Shown: positions 35,908 to 45,295, counted from the first letter of the stretch. The stretch: 64,000 nucleotides of DNA from Piscinibacter defluvii (GCF_004011805.1 NZ_ML137198.1:253258-317257), one strand, 5' to 3'. The notes: generated from the sequence alone by a model not told the origin. A program made the numbers and translations.

Positions 35908-37967
35908 GCCCGGGCCTCTTCGGTGAGCACGGGGCCCAGCGCAGCGCGCACGAAGCCGGGGCCGCTGCAGCGCGCCAGTTCGTCCAGGCCCGCCGAGAGC
36001 GCGGCCTCGCCCTGCTCGCGCGCCCAGAACACGGGGCCACCCTCCCAGCGCGGGAAGCCGTAGCCGTTGACCAGCACGACGTCGACGTCGGTCGCGCGTT
36101 CGGCCACGCCTTCGGCGAGCAGGAGCGCGGCCTCGTTGACGATGGCCAGCAGCGCGCGGCGCACGATCTCGGCGTCGTCGAAGGGGCGCGCAACGATGCC
36201 CTTGTCGGCGCGGCACCGGTCGATCAGCGCCTGCACGGCCGGATCGACCTGCGGGCCCTCGTCGGCGCGCGGGTAGACGTAGTAGCCCGCGCCGGTCTTG
36301 CGGCCCAGGCGGCCGGCTTCGCAGAGCCGGTCGGGGATGTGGACGTAACGCGCCGCCGGGTCGCGGCTGGCGGCCCGGGCCTGCCGCATGCGCCAGGCGA
36401 TGTCCAGGCCCGACAGGTCGGCCACGGCGAACGGCCCCATCGCGAAGCCGAAGTGCTGCAGCGCGGCGTCCACCTGGTCGGGCGTGGCCCCCTCCTCGAC
36501 CATGAACTCGCACTGGCAGCGATAGGCCGAGTAGATGCGGTTGCCGATGAAGCCGAAGGCGTTGCCGGTCAGCACCGCCACCTTCTTCAGCCTCTTGCCG
36601 AGGGCCAGGCCCGTGGCCAGCGCATCGGGCGCGGAGGACTTGCCGCGCACCACCTCCAGCAGCTTCATCACGTTCGCCGGGCTGAAGAAGTGCAGCCCGA
36701 TCACGTCCTGCGGGCGTCGCGTCGCGTCGGCGATCGCGTCCAGGTCGAGGTAGGAGGTGTTGCTCGCCAGCACGGCACCGGGGCGGGCCAGCGCGGCGAT
36801 GCGCTCGAAGACCTGCCGCTTCACGCCGACGTCTTCGAACACGGCTTCGATGACGAGGTCCGCCTCGGCCAGGCGCGACCAGTCCAGGCTGGCCTGCAGC
36901 CGCGCCTCGGCGCAGGCCGCCGCCGCGGCCTCGAGCTTGCCGCCGCGCACGCGCCCGGCGAAGTGTTCGTGGATGCGCGTCGCGCCGCGTTCCAGCGCCG
37001 CGGCGTCCTGCTCGAGCAGCAGCACCTCATGGCCGGCCTCGAGCGCCGCGATCGCGATGCCCGAGCCCATGGTGCCCGCACCGATCACCGCCACGCGCTG
37101 CACCGCGCGCGGCGAGGCGCCCTCGAGCGACGGATGTTTGGCGCTGTCGCGTTCGGCGAAGAACTGGTGACGCAGCGCAAAGGCTTCGCGCGAGACGCGC
37201 AGGCGCTCGAACACCGCGCGCTCGTCGGCCAGCGCTTCGCTCATGGGTACGCGGGCCGACGCGAGCACGGCGTCGATCGCCGCCTGCACCGCCGGGCGGC
37301 GCTTGCCGGCCTTGAGTGCCGACTGCACCGCCTCGGCCACGGCGGCGGCGGCGGCCGCGGGCACGGCGCGCTCGCGCAGGCGCTGCTTGCGCCCGGCCAG
37401 CGACCGTGCATGAACCACGGCCGCCGTGCGCAGGTCGCCCTCGGCCAGGGCATCGACGATGCCGGCCTCCAGCGCCGCCGCGGCGGCCAGGCGCTCGCCG
37501 CTGCAGATCATCCGGATGGCCCGCGGGATGCCCACCAGCCGCGGCAGGCGCTGCGTGCCGCCGGCACCGGGGATGATGCCCAGCGTCACCTCCGGCAGGC
37601 CGACCACGGTGCCTGGGGCGGCCACCCGCGCGTCGCAACCGAGCGCCAGTTCGAAGCCGCCACCGAGCGCCGCGCCATGCAGGGCCGCCACCACCGGCTT
37701 GGGGCAGGCCTCGATGGCGGCGATCACCGCGGGCAGCTGGGGCTCGGCCAGCGGCTGGCCGAACTCGCGCAGGTCGGAGCCGGCGATGAAGGTGCCGCCG
37801 GCACCGATCAGCACGGCGCCCCGCAGGCTGGCATCGGCCTCGAGCTGCCGCACCGCGGCCAGGACGCCTTGCCGAACCGCCGCCGAACCGGCATTGATGG
37901 GCGGGTTGTCGATCACGATGACGGCGATGTCGCCGTCGCGTTCCATCCGCACGCGGGCTTCGCTCAT
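35904..37967 (-). CDS. fused enoyl-CoA hydratase/3-hydroxyacyl-CoA dehydrogenase (FadB/FadJ-like)
   Basis: 687 residues. Residues 1-250 are a crotonase domain (AGSDLREFGQPL, AALGGGFELALGCDARVAAP, PEVTLGIIPGAGGTQRLPRL, with both catalytic Glu positions). From about residue 290, AVIGAGTMGSGIAIAALEAG begins an NAD-binding dehydrogenase domain, with IGLHFFSPANVMKLLEVVRG (catalytic His) and GNRIYSAYRCQCEFMVEEGA. It performs hydration then oxidation of an enoyl-CoA. It feeds the thiolase gene in the same operon. Confidence 0.92.
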   Translation of the reverse strand: MSEARVRMERDGDIAVIVIDNPPINAGSAAVRQGVLAAVRQLEADASLRGAVLIGAGGTFIAGSDLREFGQPLAEPQLPAVIAAIEACPKPVVAALHGAALGGGFELALGCDARVAAPGTVVGLPEVTLGIIPGAGGTQRLPRLVGIPRAIRMICSGERLAAAAALEAGIVDALAEGDLRTAAVVHARSLAGRKQRLRERAVPAAAAAAVAEAVQSALKAGKRRPAVQAAIDAVLASARVPMSEALADERAVFERLRVSREAFALRHQFFAERDSAKHPSLEGASPRAVQRVAVIGAGTMGSGIAIAALEAGHEVLLLEQDAAALERGATRIHEHFAGRVRGGKLEAAAAACAEARLQASLDWSRLAEADLVIEAVFEDVGVKRQVFERIAALARPGAVLASNTSYLDLDAIADATRRPQDVIGLHFFSPANVMKLLEVVRGKSSAPDALATGLALGKRLKKVAVLTGNAFGFIGNRIYSAYRCQCEFMVEEGATPDQVDAALQHFGFAMGPFAVADLSGLDIAWRMRQARAASRDPAARYVHIPDRLCEAGRLGRKTGAGYYVYPRADEGPQVDPAVQALIDRCRADKGIVARPFDDAEIVRRALLAIVNEAALLLAEGVAERATDVDVVLVNGYGFPRWEGGPVFWAREQGEAALSAGLDELARCSGPGFVRAALGPVLTEEARA

Positions 37968-37979
37968 GCCGGTCTCCGT

Positions 37980-40082
37980 TCAGGCCAGCACGGCCACGCC
38001 GTCGGCGGCGCGCACGCCCTGCCCCTGCGGCAGCACGAAGACGGGGTTGATCTCGGCTTCGACGAGGCGTTCACCCAGCTGGGCGGCCATGTTGGAGAAC
38101 GCGACGATCGCATCGACCAGCGCCTCGACGTCGGCCTTGGGGCGGCCGCGGAAGCCGTCGAGCAGCGGCCAGGTCCTGAGCTCCCGGGCCATCGCCAGCG
38201 CATCGGCACGGCTCAGGCCACCGGTGGTGGGCAGCAGGCGCATCGTGGTGTCCTTGAACAGCTCGGCCGTCACGCCGCCCATGCCCAGCATGACGGCAGT
38301 GCCCAGGCCGTCGCGGTGCATGCCGAGGATCAGCTCGGTGCCGCCGCCCACCATCTCCTGCACCAGGAAGCGTTCGGGGCGCACGCCGGCCCGCGCCAGC
38401 ACGTCGCCCGTCATCTGCTGTAGGCGCTCGCCGACGGTCTGCGGCGTCAGGCCGACCGCGACGCCGCCCACGTCGCTCTTGTGCGTGATCTGCGACGAGA
38501 GGATCTTCAGCACCACGCGGCCGCCGAGCTCGCGCGCCGCGGCTTCGGCCTCGGCCGGGGTGGCCACGACGCGCTCGGCCGCGCACGGCACGCCGAAGCG
38601 CGAGAACAGCTGCTTGGCCTGCGCTTCGTCCAGCGAACCCTGCCACGAGGCCGGCAGCGCCGCCGTCGTCGCCGTGTCGGGGGCGGGCGGCGCATCGGAC
38701 GTCGCCACGAAGCGGCTCACGCGCAGCATGCCGTCCAGCGCCGCGGTGCAGCTCTCGGCCGCGGCGAAGGCCGGCACGCCGTGGCGTGTGAGCAGCGCGC
38801 CGACCTCGGGCGCGTGCGGGCTCACGTAGGCAATGACCGGCTTGTCGGTCTCGGGCAGGCAGTCCTGGATGGCACCGGCCATCAGCTCCGGCTGGGCCAG
38901 GCTGGACGAGCCCACGATGATCACCAGCGCGTCGTAGCCGGGGCTGGCCAGCAGCGCCCGGATCGCCCCGCGCAGCAGGTCGGGCCGCAGCCCGGCCAGG
39001 GTCACGTCGATGGGGTTGCGGTCCAGCACCGCCTCGCTGCCCGTCTGCAGCGCACGCAGCGCGTCGGCCGTGGCGGCATCGGGCGCCGGCGTGTCGAAGC
39101 CCGCCACGCCCAGGTCGTCGGACACCAGCGTCCCGGCGCCGCCGGTGGAGGTGAGGATGGCCACGCGCCTGCCGTGCAGGCGCCGCCCCGTGGCGAGCGC
39201 GGCCGGAACGTCCAGCAGGTCGCTGAAGCTGCGGGCGCGGATCACGCCCACCTGCTCGAAGAGGGCGTCGTACATGCGGTCGGCGCCGGCCATCGCACCG
39301 GTGTGCGACACCGCGGCCTTGGCGCCTGCCTCGGAGCGGCCGATCTTGAAGGCCACCACCGGCTTGCCCGCACGCGCCGCCTTCAGGCAGGCGGCGCGGA
39401 ACCTGGCCGGGTGGCGCACCGTCTCGATGTACAGCGCAATCACCTTGGTGCCCGGATCGTCGGCCAGGTGGTCGATGAAGTCGGCCAGTTCCAGGTCGAC
39501 CTCGTTGCTGGTGGAGATCAGCGTGGACAGACCGATGCCGCGTGCCGCTGCGCGCGACAGCAGCGAACCGAGGATGCCGCCGCTCTGCGACACCACGCCG
39601 ATGCCGCCGACCGGGAACTCGTCCATCTCCAGCGCACCGGTGGCCGACAGCACGATGGCGTCGGTCAGGTTCACCAGGCCGATGGTGTTGGGGCCGAGGA
39701 TGCGCATGCGGCCCGCGGCTTCCATCAGCTGCTTCTGCCGGCGCGCGCCGTCCTCGCCGGTCTCGGTGTAGCCGCTGGCCAGCACGATGGCGGCCGCGCA
39801 GCCGCGGGCCGACAGCTCGTGCACCGCCACGTGGGCGCGCTCCGCGCCGAGCAGCACGATGGCGACGTCCGGCGTCTCGGGCAGCGAGGCGATGTCCGGG
39901 TAGCACTTCAGGTCGCCGATGGCATCGGCCTTCGGGTTGACCGGATAGATGGCGCCGGCATAACCATGCTTGCGCAGGTAGGCCACCGGACGGCCGGCGG
40001 TCTTGCCCGGGTCGGCCGAGGCGCCGATGACCGCGACGCTGCGCGGCTTGATGAGGCGGGCGATGGGATTGGTGGTGTCCAC
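37980..40082 (-). CDS. acyl-CoA synthetase, ADP-forming (acetate-CoA ligase family)
   Basis: 700 residues, GTG start. Domain order CoA-binding (SVAVIGASADPGKTAGRPVA), succinyl-CoA-ligase-like with the phosphorylated His260 in AVSHTGAMAGADRMYDALFE, then a C-terminal ATP-grasp domain beginning near residue 480 (LKILSSQITHKSDVGGVAVG). This ADP-forming type makes acyl-CoA from acid, CoA and ATP, without releasing pyrophosphate; feruloyl- and acetyl-CoA synthetases belong here. It probably activates the pathway's substrate. Confidence 0.9.
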   Translation of the reverse strand: MDTTNPIARLIKPRSVAVIGASADPGKTAGRPVAYLRKHGYAGAIYPVNPKADAIGDLKCYPDIASLPETPDVAIVLLGAERAHVAVHELSARGCAAAIVLASGYTETGEDGARRQKQLMEAAGRMRILGPNTIGLVNLTDAIVLSATGALEMDEFPVGGIGVVSQSGGILGSLLSRAAARGIGLSTLISTSNEVDLELADFIDHLADDPGTKVIALYIETVRHPARFRAACLKAARAGKPVVAFKIGRSEAGAKAAVSHTGAMAGADRMYDALFEQVGVIRARSFSDLLDVPAALATGRRLHGRRVAILTSTGGAGTLVSDDLGVAGFDTPAPDAATADALRALQTGSEAVLDRNPIDVTLAGLRPDLLRGAIRALLASPGYDALVIIVGSSSLAQPELMAGAIQDCLPETDKPVIAYVSPHAPEVGALLTRHGVPAFAAAESCTAALDGMLRVSRFVATSDAPPAPDTATTAALPASWQGSLDEAQAKQLFSRFGVPCAAERVVATPAEAEAAARELGGRVVLKILSSQITHKSDVGGVAVGLTPQTVGERLQQMTGDVLARAGVRPERFLVQEMVGGGTELILGMHRDGLGTAVMLGMGGVTAELFKDTTMRLLPTTGGLSRADALAMARELRTWPLLDGFRGRPKADVEALVDAIVAFSNMAAQLGERLVEAEINPVFVLPQGQGVRAADGVAVLA

Positions 40083-40086
40083 GGCG

Positions 40087-40881
40087 TCACTCCTTGGTGG
40101 CCGACTTGGCGAGGAAGGCTTCGACCGCGGCGCGGTGCTCGCTGCTCGTGTAGCAGATGCCCTGCGCCTGGCTGCCCTGGGCGAACACGTCGTGCGACGA
40201 CAGCTCGAAGCTCTGGTTGAGGATGGTCTTGGTCAGCGCCAGCGCCGTCGACGAGGCGCGGCTGAGTTCCACGGCCCAGGCCTGGGCGTCGGCCAGCAGG
40301 GTGTCGGCGCCGGTCTTGCGGTCCACGATGCCGAGAGCGACGGCTTCGTCGACCTTGACGGGGCGGCCGGTGAAGATGAGCTCCTTGGCACGCGCCAGAC
40401 CGACGCGGCGCGGCAGGAAGTACATGCCGCCGCCGTCGGGGACGATGCCGCGCAGCACGTAGCTCCACGCGAAGCTCGCCCACTCGCTGGCGATGACGAA
40501 GTCGCAGGCCATCGCCGTGTCGGCGCCCAGGCCGGAGGCCGCGCCGTTGACCGCCGCGATCACCGGCTTGGGCATGGTGTGCAGCAGGGCCTGGGTGTGG
40601 TGCACGCGCTGCTGGCGGTGCCAGCCGTTGAAGCCCACCTCGCCGGCCGGGGCGTTCATGCGCTGGTGCATGCCGCTGATGTCGCCGCCGGCGCAGAAGC
40701 CCTTGCCGGCGCCCGTCAGCACGAGCGCCTTGATCGCCTGGGTGGCCGCCACGTGCTCGAGCGCGGCGATGAATTCCGTGCGCATGTCGTCGCTCATCGC
40801 GTTGCGCTTGTCGGGGCGATTGAAGGTGATCGTCGCGATCGCCTGGTCGTCGACCTTCAGGTCGATCAGGGGGGTGCTCAT
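40087..40881 (-). CDS. enoyl-CoA hydratase/isomerase
   Basis: 264 residues of crotonase fold. Oxyanion-hole segments GKGFCAGGDISGMHQRMNAP and GAASGLGADTAMACDFVIAS are present; the region SYVLRGIVPDGGGMYFLPRR carries Asp rather than Glu at the second catalytic position, as in some isomerases and hydrolases. Starts MSTPLIDLKVDDQAIATITF. It is second in the operon, 19 bases after the Bug gene, 4 bases before the synthetase. Confidence 0.88.
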   Translation of the reverse strand: MSTPLIDLKVDDQAIATITFNRPDKRNAMSDDMRTEFIAALEHVAATQAIKALVLTGAGKGFCAGGDISGMHQRMNAPAGEVGFNGWHRQQRVHHTQALLHTMPKPVIAAVNGAASGLGADTAMACDFVIASEWASFAWSYVLRGIVPDGGGMYFLPRRVGLARAKELIFTGRPVKVDEAVALGIVDRKTGADTLLADAQAWAVELSRASSTALALTKTILNQSFELSSHDVFAQGSQAQGICYTSSEHRAAVEAFLAKSATKE

Positions 40882-40900
40882 GAGAGTGCTCCCGTCGGGC

Positions 40901-41878
40901 TCAGTCGGCCTTGATGTTGTTTTCCTTGACGATCCTGGCCCAGCGCGCCTGCTCGGCGCGCACGTAGGCCTCGAGCTCCGCCGGGGGGCCGGCGCTGATC
41001 ACGAGGCCTTCGTGCTCGACCTTGGCCTTGAACTCCGGCGATTGCGCCGCCGTCCTGGCGGCGGCGTTGAGCTTGGTGACCACGTCGGCCGGCGTGCCGG
41101 CGGGCGCGTAGATGCCGTACCAGCTCTCGACCTGGAAGCCCGAGACGGTGTCGGCGATGGCGGGCACGCCCTTCAGCGCCGGCGAGGGCTGCGGCGTCGT
41201 GACGCCCAGGGCCCTCAGCTTGCCGCTGTCGACAAAGGCCGCCACGGCGGCCGCCGTGCCGAAGAACAGATCCACCTGCCCGCCGAGCAGGTCGGTCATC
41301 GCGGGGCCGGCACCGCGGTACGGCACGTGCGTGATGTCGACCTTGGCGTAGTTCTTGAACATCTCGCCGGCCAGGTGCGCCGAGGTGCCGTTGCCCTGGG
41401 ATGCGAAGGTGAGCTTGCCCGGGTTGGCCTTGGCCGCGGCGATCACGTCGGCGACGGTCTTGTAGGGGCTCTCGGGACGGACCACGAGCACGTTCGGACC
41501 GCGACCGACGAGGATCACCGGCGTGAACGCCTTGTCGGTGTCGAAGGGCATCTTCGGCTGCAGGGTCGGGTTGACCGCGTGGGCGAAAGAGGCCATCACG
41601 AGCGTGTGGCCGTCGGCCGGACTCTTGGCCACCGCGTCGGTGCCGATCAGGGTGCCGGCCCCCGGCTTGTTGTCGACGAGCACCTGCTGGCCGAGCGCCT
41701 GACCCATGCCGGCCCCGAGCGTGCGTGCGATCAGGTCGGTTCCGCCGCCGGGTGCGAACGGGACGACCAGCCGGATCGGCTTCTCGGGGAAGGCGGCGAG
41801 CGCCGGGGTCGAGGCGAGCGCCGCCGCGGCGCAGGCGAAGGCGGCAAGCCGCCGCAAGAAGGTGCTGCGTGCAATCAC
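40901..41878 (-). CDS. Bug-family tripartite tricarboxylate transporter substrate-binding protein
   Basis: 325 residues from a GTG at 41878 preceded by TTGGAGAC; an upstream ATG in the same frame is less well placed. Signal peptide LRRLAAFACAAAALASTPALA, then the Bug signature PEKPIRLVVPFAPGGGTDLI and GHTLVMASFAHAVNP. It binds a carboxylate in the periplasm for a TctAB permease, which is not encoded here. First gene of the acyl-CoA operon, so it probably captures the operon's substrate. Confidence 0.92.
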   Translation of the reverse strand: MIARSTFLRRLAAFACAAAALASTPALAAFPEKPIRLVVPFAPGGGTDLIARTLGAGMGQALGQQVLVDNKPGAGTLIGTDAVAKSPADGHTLVMASFAHAVNPTLQPKMPFDTDKAFTPVILVGRGPNVLVVRPESPYKTVADVIAAAKANPGKLTFASQGNGTSAHLAGEMFKNYAKVDITHVPYRGAGPAMTDLLGGQVDLFFGTAAAVAAFVDSGKLRALGVTTPQPSPALKGVPAIADTVSGFQVESWYGIYAPAGTPADVVTKLNAAARTAAQSPEFKAKVEHEGLVISAGPPAELEAYVRAEQARWARIVKENNIKAD

Positions 41879-41993
41879 GTTGTCTCCAATGAGCTGTGGA
41901 CCATGCATCCGCCGGATCGCCGGTGTCCGTCGAATCGAGCGGCGTCTGCGTGATGCGAAGAGTAGGTGCCGCCGACCGGATCGTCTGCCTGCG

Positions 41994-42012
41994 ATTTCCA
42001 TAGAATGGAATT
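41994..42012. promoter_or_regulatory. candidate IclR operator
   Basis: TTCCAT-AGA-ATGGAA perfect inverted repeat (41996-42010), extended to 8-bp arms with one mismatch. It lies in the 192-bp divergent gap, 116 bases from the Bug start and 59 from the iclR start. IclR-type sites often contain GGAA/TTCC arms of this length. No strong promoter is recognisable on either side. Confidence 0.5.
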
Positions 42013-42070
42013 CGACATGCCCGTCCGCACGGCGCGACGGGTCCTGCCGCTGCCACTTCAGGGGACTGCG

Positions 42071-42868
42071 ATGCCCGCGGATCCGAACGGACCTTCTCGC
42101 GACAAGCCCGGAACGTCGCCGGCCAACCGCTCGCTGGAGCGCGGGATCGAGATCCTGCGCGCGTTCAGGCCCGGATCGGACCGGCTGGGCAATGGCGAAC
42201 TGGCCGACCGCACCGGCCTTTCCCGGGCGACCGTCAGTCGCCTGACCCAGACCCTCGTCGGCATGGGGATGCTGCAGCAGGAACCGCTGCGCAAGGGCTA
42301 CCGCCTGGCCCCGGCCGTGCTGAGCCTGGCCCATGCCATGCGGTCGGGCTCGACGATCCTGCAGGTCGCCGCGCCGTTGATGCGGGCCCTGGCCGAAAGC
42401 CGGCGCATCAACGTCGGACTCGCCGCGCCGGATCGGGACGAAATGGTCTACCTGGAATCGATCCGCTACAGCCGTCGGGTCGCGTTCCGCACCGTCCTGT
42501 CGGGTCAACGCGTGCCCATGGAGCTGACGTCGCTCGGCCGCGCCTATCTGGCCACGACCTCGACGGCGCGTCGCAGGGCGCTGTACGAGGTCTTCAGGGC
42601 GCGCAGGGGAAGACAGTGGCCTGCGCTGCAGGCCGACATCGAGCGGGCCGTCGAATGCGTGCGCGAGTCGGGTTTCTGCGCGGCCTCCTGGCAGCCCGAG
42701 GTCGTCGCCCTCGCGTCTCCGATCGTCGTGGGCGAGACCTGCTATTCGCTGAACGTCAGCGTATCGACCGTGGAGGGCATGGACTGCGTGGTCGCGACCT
42801 ATGCGCTCCCCTTGCTCGAGCTGCGAGAGGCCATTGCGAGCGCCCTGCTGCAACGCGCCGACGCGTGA
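42071..42868 (+). CDS. IclR family transcriptional regulator
   Basis: 265 residues from the ATG at 42071, preceded by AGGGG. Residues about 20-75 are a winged helix (RSLERGIEILRAFRPGSDRL, ELADRTGLSRATVSRLTQTL); the C-terminal effector domain has VAFRTVLSGQRVPMELTSLG-RAYLA and ends with the family's SVSTVEGMD. Divergent from the Bug-synthetase-thiolase operon, which it most likely controls. Earlier in-frame ATG codons exist (42017) but run through the operator region. Confidence 0.9.
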   Translation: MPADPNGPSRDKPGTSPANRSLERGIEILRAFRPGSDRLGNGELADRTGLSRATVSRLTQTLVGMGMLQQEPLRKGYRLAPAVLSLAHAMRSGSTILQVAAPLMRALAESRRINVGLAAPDRDEMVYLESIRYSRRVAFRTVLSGQRVPMELTSLGRAYLATTSTARRRALYEVFRARRGRQWPALQADIERAVECVRESGFCAASWQPEVVALASPIVVGETCYSLNVSVSTVEGMDCVVATYALPLLELREAIASALLQRADA

Positions 42869-42969
42869 GGAACGCGACTGAGTCGCCGCGCCGGCGACCA
42901 GGGACCACACCCGCTGCATCACCGGGCCTCGGCCCGTCGCGCCGACGGCCGGGCATGGTCGCCAGCCCC

Positions 42970-43929
42970 TCAGCGCCGCAGGATCTCGTCGCGGATCTTC
43001 TCCAGCAGCGTGATGTTCGGCACGGTGCGACCGCAGATCAGGAACATCACGTTGTCGGCGATGGTCTCCTCCGGGTGCAGCACGTAGTCGGTGTTGCCGC
43101 CCAGGCGCTGCATGAAGGCAGGGGTCTCCTCCGGGTCGTGCCAGACCGGCTTGCCGTCGCGCAGCCGCGCGCGGGTCGGCTGGCCGCCCTCCCCGGGCAC
43201 CACCTCGAGCAGGCGCTGCTCCATGCGGTCGAGCAGGCTGTCGCGCGGGCCGCCGGGCGCGATCACGGTCACCGGCATCACCCAGGTCGCCCGGCCGTCG
43301 AGCGTGAGCGGCATCGCATGCCGGTTGCGTGGCGCGTCGGGGTTGGCCAGGCGGATCGTGTCCCAGGCCGCTGGCCATTCGAGCTCGGCCACCGGCTGGT
43401 AGCCGATCAGCGCATACAGGCGCTGCGCCAGCTCCGGCCGGTGCCGCGAGACCACATGCCACAGCTCGTGCGCCAGCACCTCGGCGTCGCTGAACTGCTG
43501 CTGCTCGAAGCGCCCGGGCAGCATCACCGCATTGCCGCGCGTGTGCGGCTGGTAGGCGCTTTCGCGCCCATCGGTGGCCACCAGCAGCACACGCTCGGGC
43601 CAGGGCAGCTGCAGCGTGTTCAGGCCGACCGCGATGGACTTCAGCGCGGCCAGCCAGCGCGCGCGTGCCGGCCCGGTCCAGGGGATCGCCCGTCCCGCCT
43701 GGAAGGCCAGGAAGGGCAGCGGATCGCTGCGCGCGCCCACCAGCACCTGGCGCTGCAGCGCCGAGGTGGCGCGCAGCCAGTCGTCGTCGGCCCCGAGCAC
43801 GGCGCGTGCGTCGCTCAGGTCGGCGAACTCGACCACCGTGCCCTCGATCAGCGTGCTGCGCTCGCCGGCCTGCACGGCCAGGGCGAGCACCATCAACGTG
43901 GCCGCGACGAAGCTTCGGAACATCCCCAT
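42970..43929 (-). CDS. secreted putative zinc metallopeptidase (HELWH)
   Basis: 319 residues with an N-terminal signal peptide (FVAATLMVLALAVQA). A zinc motif AHELWHVVSRHR (His154, Glu155, His158) and a downstream HPEETIADN (Glu287 or Glu288) fit a gluzincin HExxH...E arrangement. I do not recognise a named family. Expected in the periplasm or outside. Divergent from the AraC gene with only 29 bases between starts. Confidence 0.65.
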   Translation of the reverse strand: MGMFRSFVAATLMVLALAVQAGERSTLIEGTVVEFADLSDARAVLGADDDWLRATSALQRQVLVGARSDPLPFLAFQAGRAIPWTGPARARWLAALKSIAVGLNTLQLPWPERVLLVATDGRESAYQPHTRGNAVMLPGRFEQQQFSDAEVLAHELWHVVSRHRPELAQRLYALIGYQPVAELEWPAAWDTIRLANPDAPRNRHAMPLTLDGRATWVMPVTVIAPGGPRDSLLDRMEQRLLEVVPGEGGQPTRARLRDGKPVWHDPEETPAFMQRLGGNTDYVLHPEETIADNVMFLICGRTVPNITLLEKIRDEILRR

Positions 43930-43958
43930 GATCTTCGCATCTGGGCCAAGATCGCGGC

Positions 43959-44855
43959 ATGGCGTTCTGGCAACTATTGCCGCGCGGGCCGCTCGCGCGT
44001 CACGTCGAGCGGCTGTGGGCGTCGCGCCGCGAGGCCCTGCCGCACGGGCTCGAGTGGCTGCTGCCCTCGGGCCGGGCCGACCTGGTGATCCCCCTGCACG
44101 ACGAGGCGGTGTTGCGCGTCGTCAAGGGCCGCGTGCTGCGCCTGCGCGGCGGCGTGTTCCAGGGTGCCTCCGATGCGCCGGTGCTGCGCGCCACCGGCGG
44201 TGCCGCGGACGTGGTGGGCGTGCAGTTCCGGCCCGGCGGCGCGGCGGCGCTGCTCGGTGGTGCGGCCGGCGAGACGGGCGAGACGGGCGAGACGGGCGAG
44301 GCCGGCGACGGCGGCGTCGCGCTGGCAGACTTTCCCGGCGGCTGGGCCGCGCTGCGCGAGCGCCTGGGCGCCGAGCCCGAACCGCTGCGCCGCCTGGCCC
44401 TGCTGGCCGCGGCCCTCGAGGGGCGCGCCCGCGCGGCCGAGCCGGACCGCCTCGTCTCCACCGTGCTGGCGGCCCTGCACGCGAGCCCCGAGCTGCCGCG
44501 CATCGAGTCACTGCGGTCGCTCGCAGGCCTCGGGCCGACCCGCTTCACCGCCCGCTTCCACGCGGCGGTCGGGCTGACGCCCAAGCGTTACGCGCGCCTG
44601 CTGCGCTTCAACCGGGCCCTCGAGGTGCTCGCTGCGCCCGCGCCAGCGCCGCTGGCCGAGCTCGCGTTGCGTTGCGGCTACGCCGACCAGGCGCACTTCA
44701 CGAACGAGTTCCGCCGCCTCGCCGGCGTGCCGCCCTCGCGCTACGAGGCGGCCACGGCCGATGCACCGCACCACCGCCCGGAGCGAAAGAACCTGCAAGA
44801 CACGGCCGGCGCGGCAGGCCAGACTGGCGCCCCGATTCGAGCGAGGATCCCATGA
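43959..44855 (+). CDS. AraC family transcriptional regulator
   Basis: 298 residues. N-terminal sensor-like domain begins MAFWQLLPRGPLARHVERLW with LPSGRADLVIPLHDEAVLR, as in many uncharacterised AraC proteins. The C-terminal double HTH is LRSLAGLGPTRFTARFHAAV and LALRCGYADQAHFTNEFRRL, followed by AGVPPSRYEA. A 9-bp tandem repeat inside the coding region gives GETGETGETGEAGD in the sensor domain. Overlaps the VOC gene as ATGA, so the regulator and a small lyase-fold protein are coupled. Confidence 0.87.
   Translation: MAFWQLLPRGPLARHVERLWASRREALPHGLEWLLPSGRADLVIPLHDEAVLRVVKGRVLRLRGGVFQGASDAPVLRATGGAADVVGVQFRPGGAAALLGGAAGETGETGETGEAGDGGVALADFPGGWAALRERLGAEPEPLRRLALLAAALEGRARAAEPDRLVSTVLAALHASPELPRIESLRSLAGLGPTRFTARFHAAVGLTPKRYARLLRFNRALEVLAAPAPAPLAELALRCGYADQAHFTNEFRRLAGVPPSRYEAATADAPHHRPERKNLQDTAGAAGQTGAPIRARIP
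44271..44306 (+). repeat. in-frame 9-bp tandem repeat in the AraC gene
   Basis: Three exact copies of GAGACGGGC and a fourth diverged copy GAGGCCGGC, coding Gly-Glu-Thr repeats. Because the unit is a multiple of three, copy-number change would alter length but not frame. Confidence 0.8.
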
Positions 44856-45295
44856 CCGTCATCCACGAGGTGTTCGCCTACCTGCGCGTACACGACACGG
44901 CGGCTGCGATCGTCTTCTACGCGCAGGCCTTCGGCGCGAGGGAGCGCTTTCGCCTCGTCGAGCCGTCCGGCCGCATCGGGCATGCCGAGCTGCAGCTTGG
45001 CCCGGCGGTGCTGATGCTGTCCGATGCCTTTCCCGAGTTCGGCCTGGTGGCGCCGCCGGGCGACCGCGACATCGGCGCCTCGGTGCACCTGCACGTCGAC
45101 GACTGCGATGCACTGGTGCGCCGCGCGACGGCGGCCGGCGCCAGCGTGCTGATGCCGCCGACCGACCAGTTCTACGGCGAGCGCAGCGCCCGCCTGCGCG
45201 ACCCCTTCGGCCACACCTGGCTGATCGGCCACGCGATCGAGCAGGTGTCGCCCGAGGAGATGCAGCGCCGCTACACGGCGCTGTTCGACCACTGA
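44852..45295 (+). CDS. VOC family protein (glyoxalase/bleomycin-resistance fold)
   Basis: 147 residues from MTVIHEVFAYLRVHDTAAAI. betaalphabeta-betabetabeta modules with FYAQAFGARERFRLVEPSGR, GHAELQLGPAVLMLSD and LRDPFGHTWLIGHAIEQVSP resemble PhnB-like/glyoxalase-type VOC proteins. Metal ligands cannot be assigned with certainty. The ATG overlaps the AraC stop. Confidence 0.85.
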   Translation: MTVIHEVFAYLRVHDTAAAIVFYAQAFGARERFRLVEPSGRIGHAELQLGPAVLMLSDAFPEFGLVAPPGDRDIGASVHLHVDDCDALVRRATAAGASVLMPPTDQFYGERSARLRDPFGHTWLIGHAIEQVSPEEMQRRYTALFDH

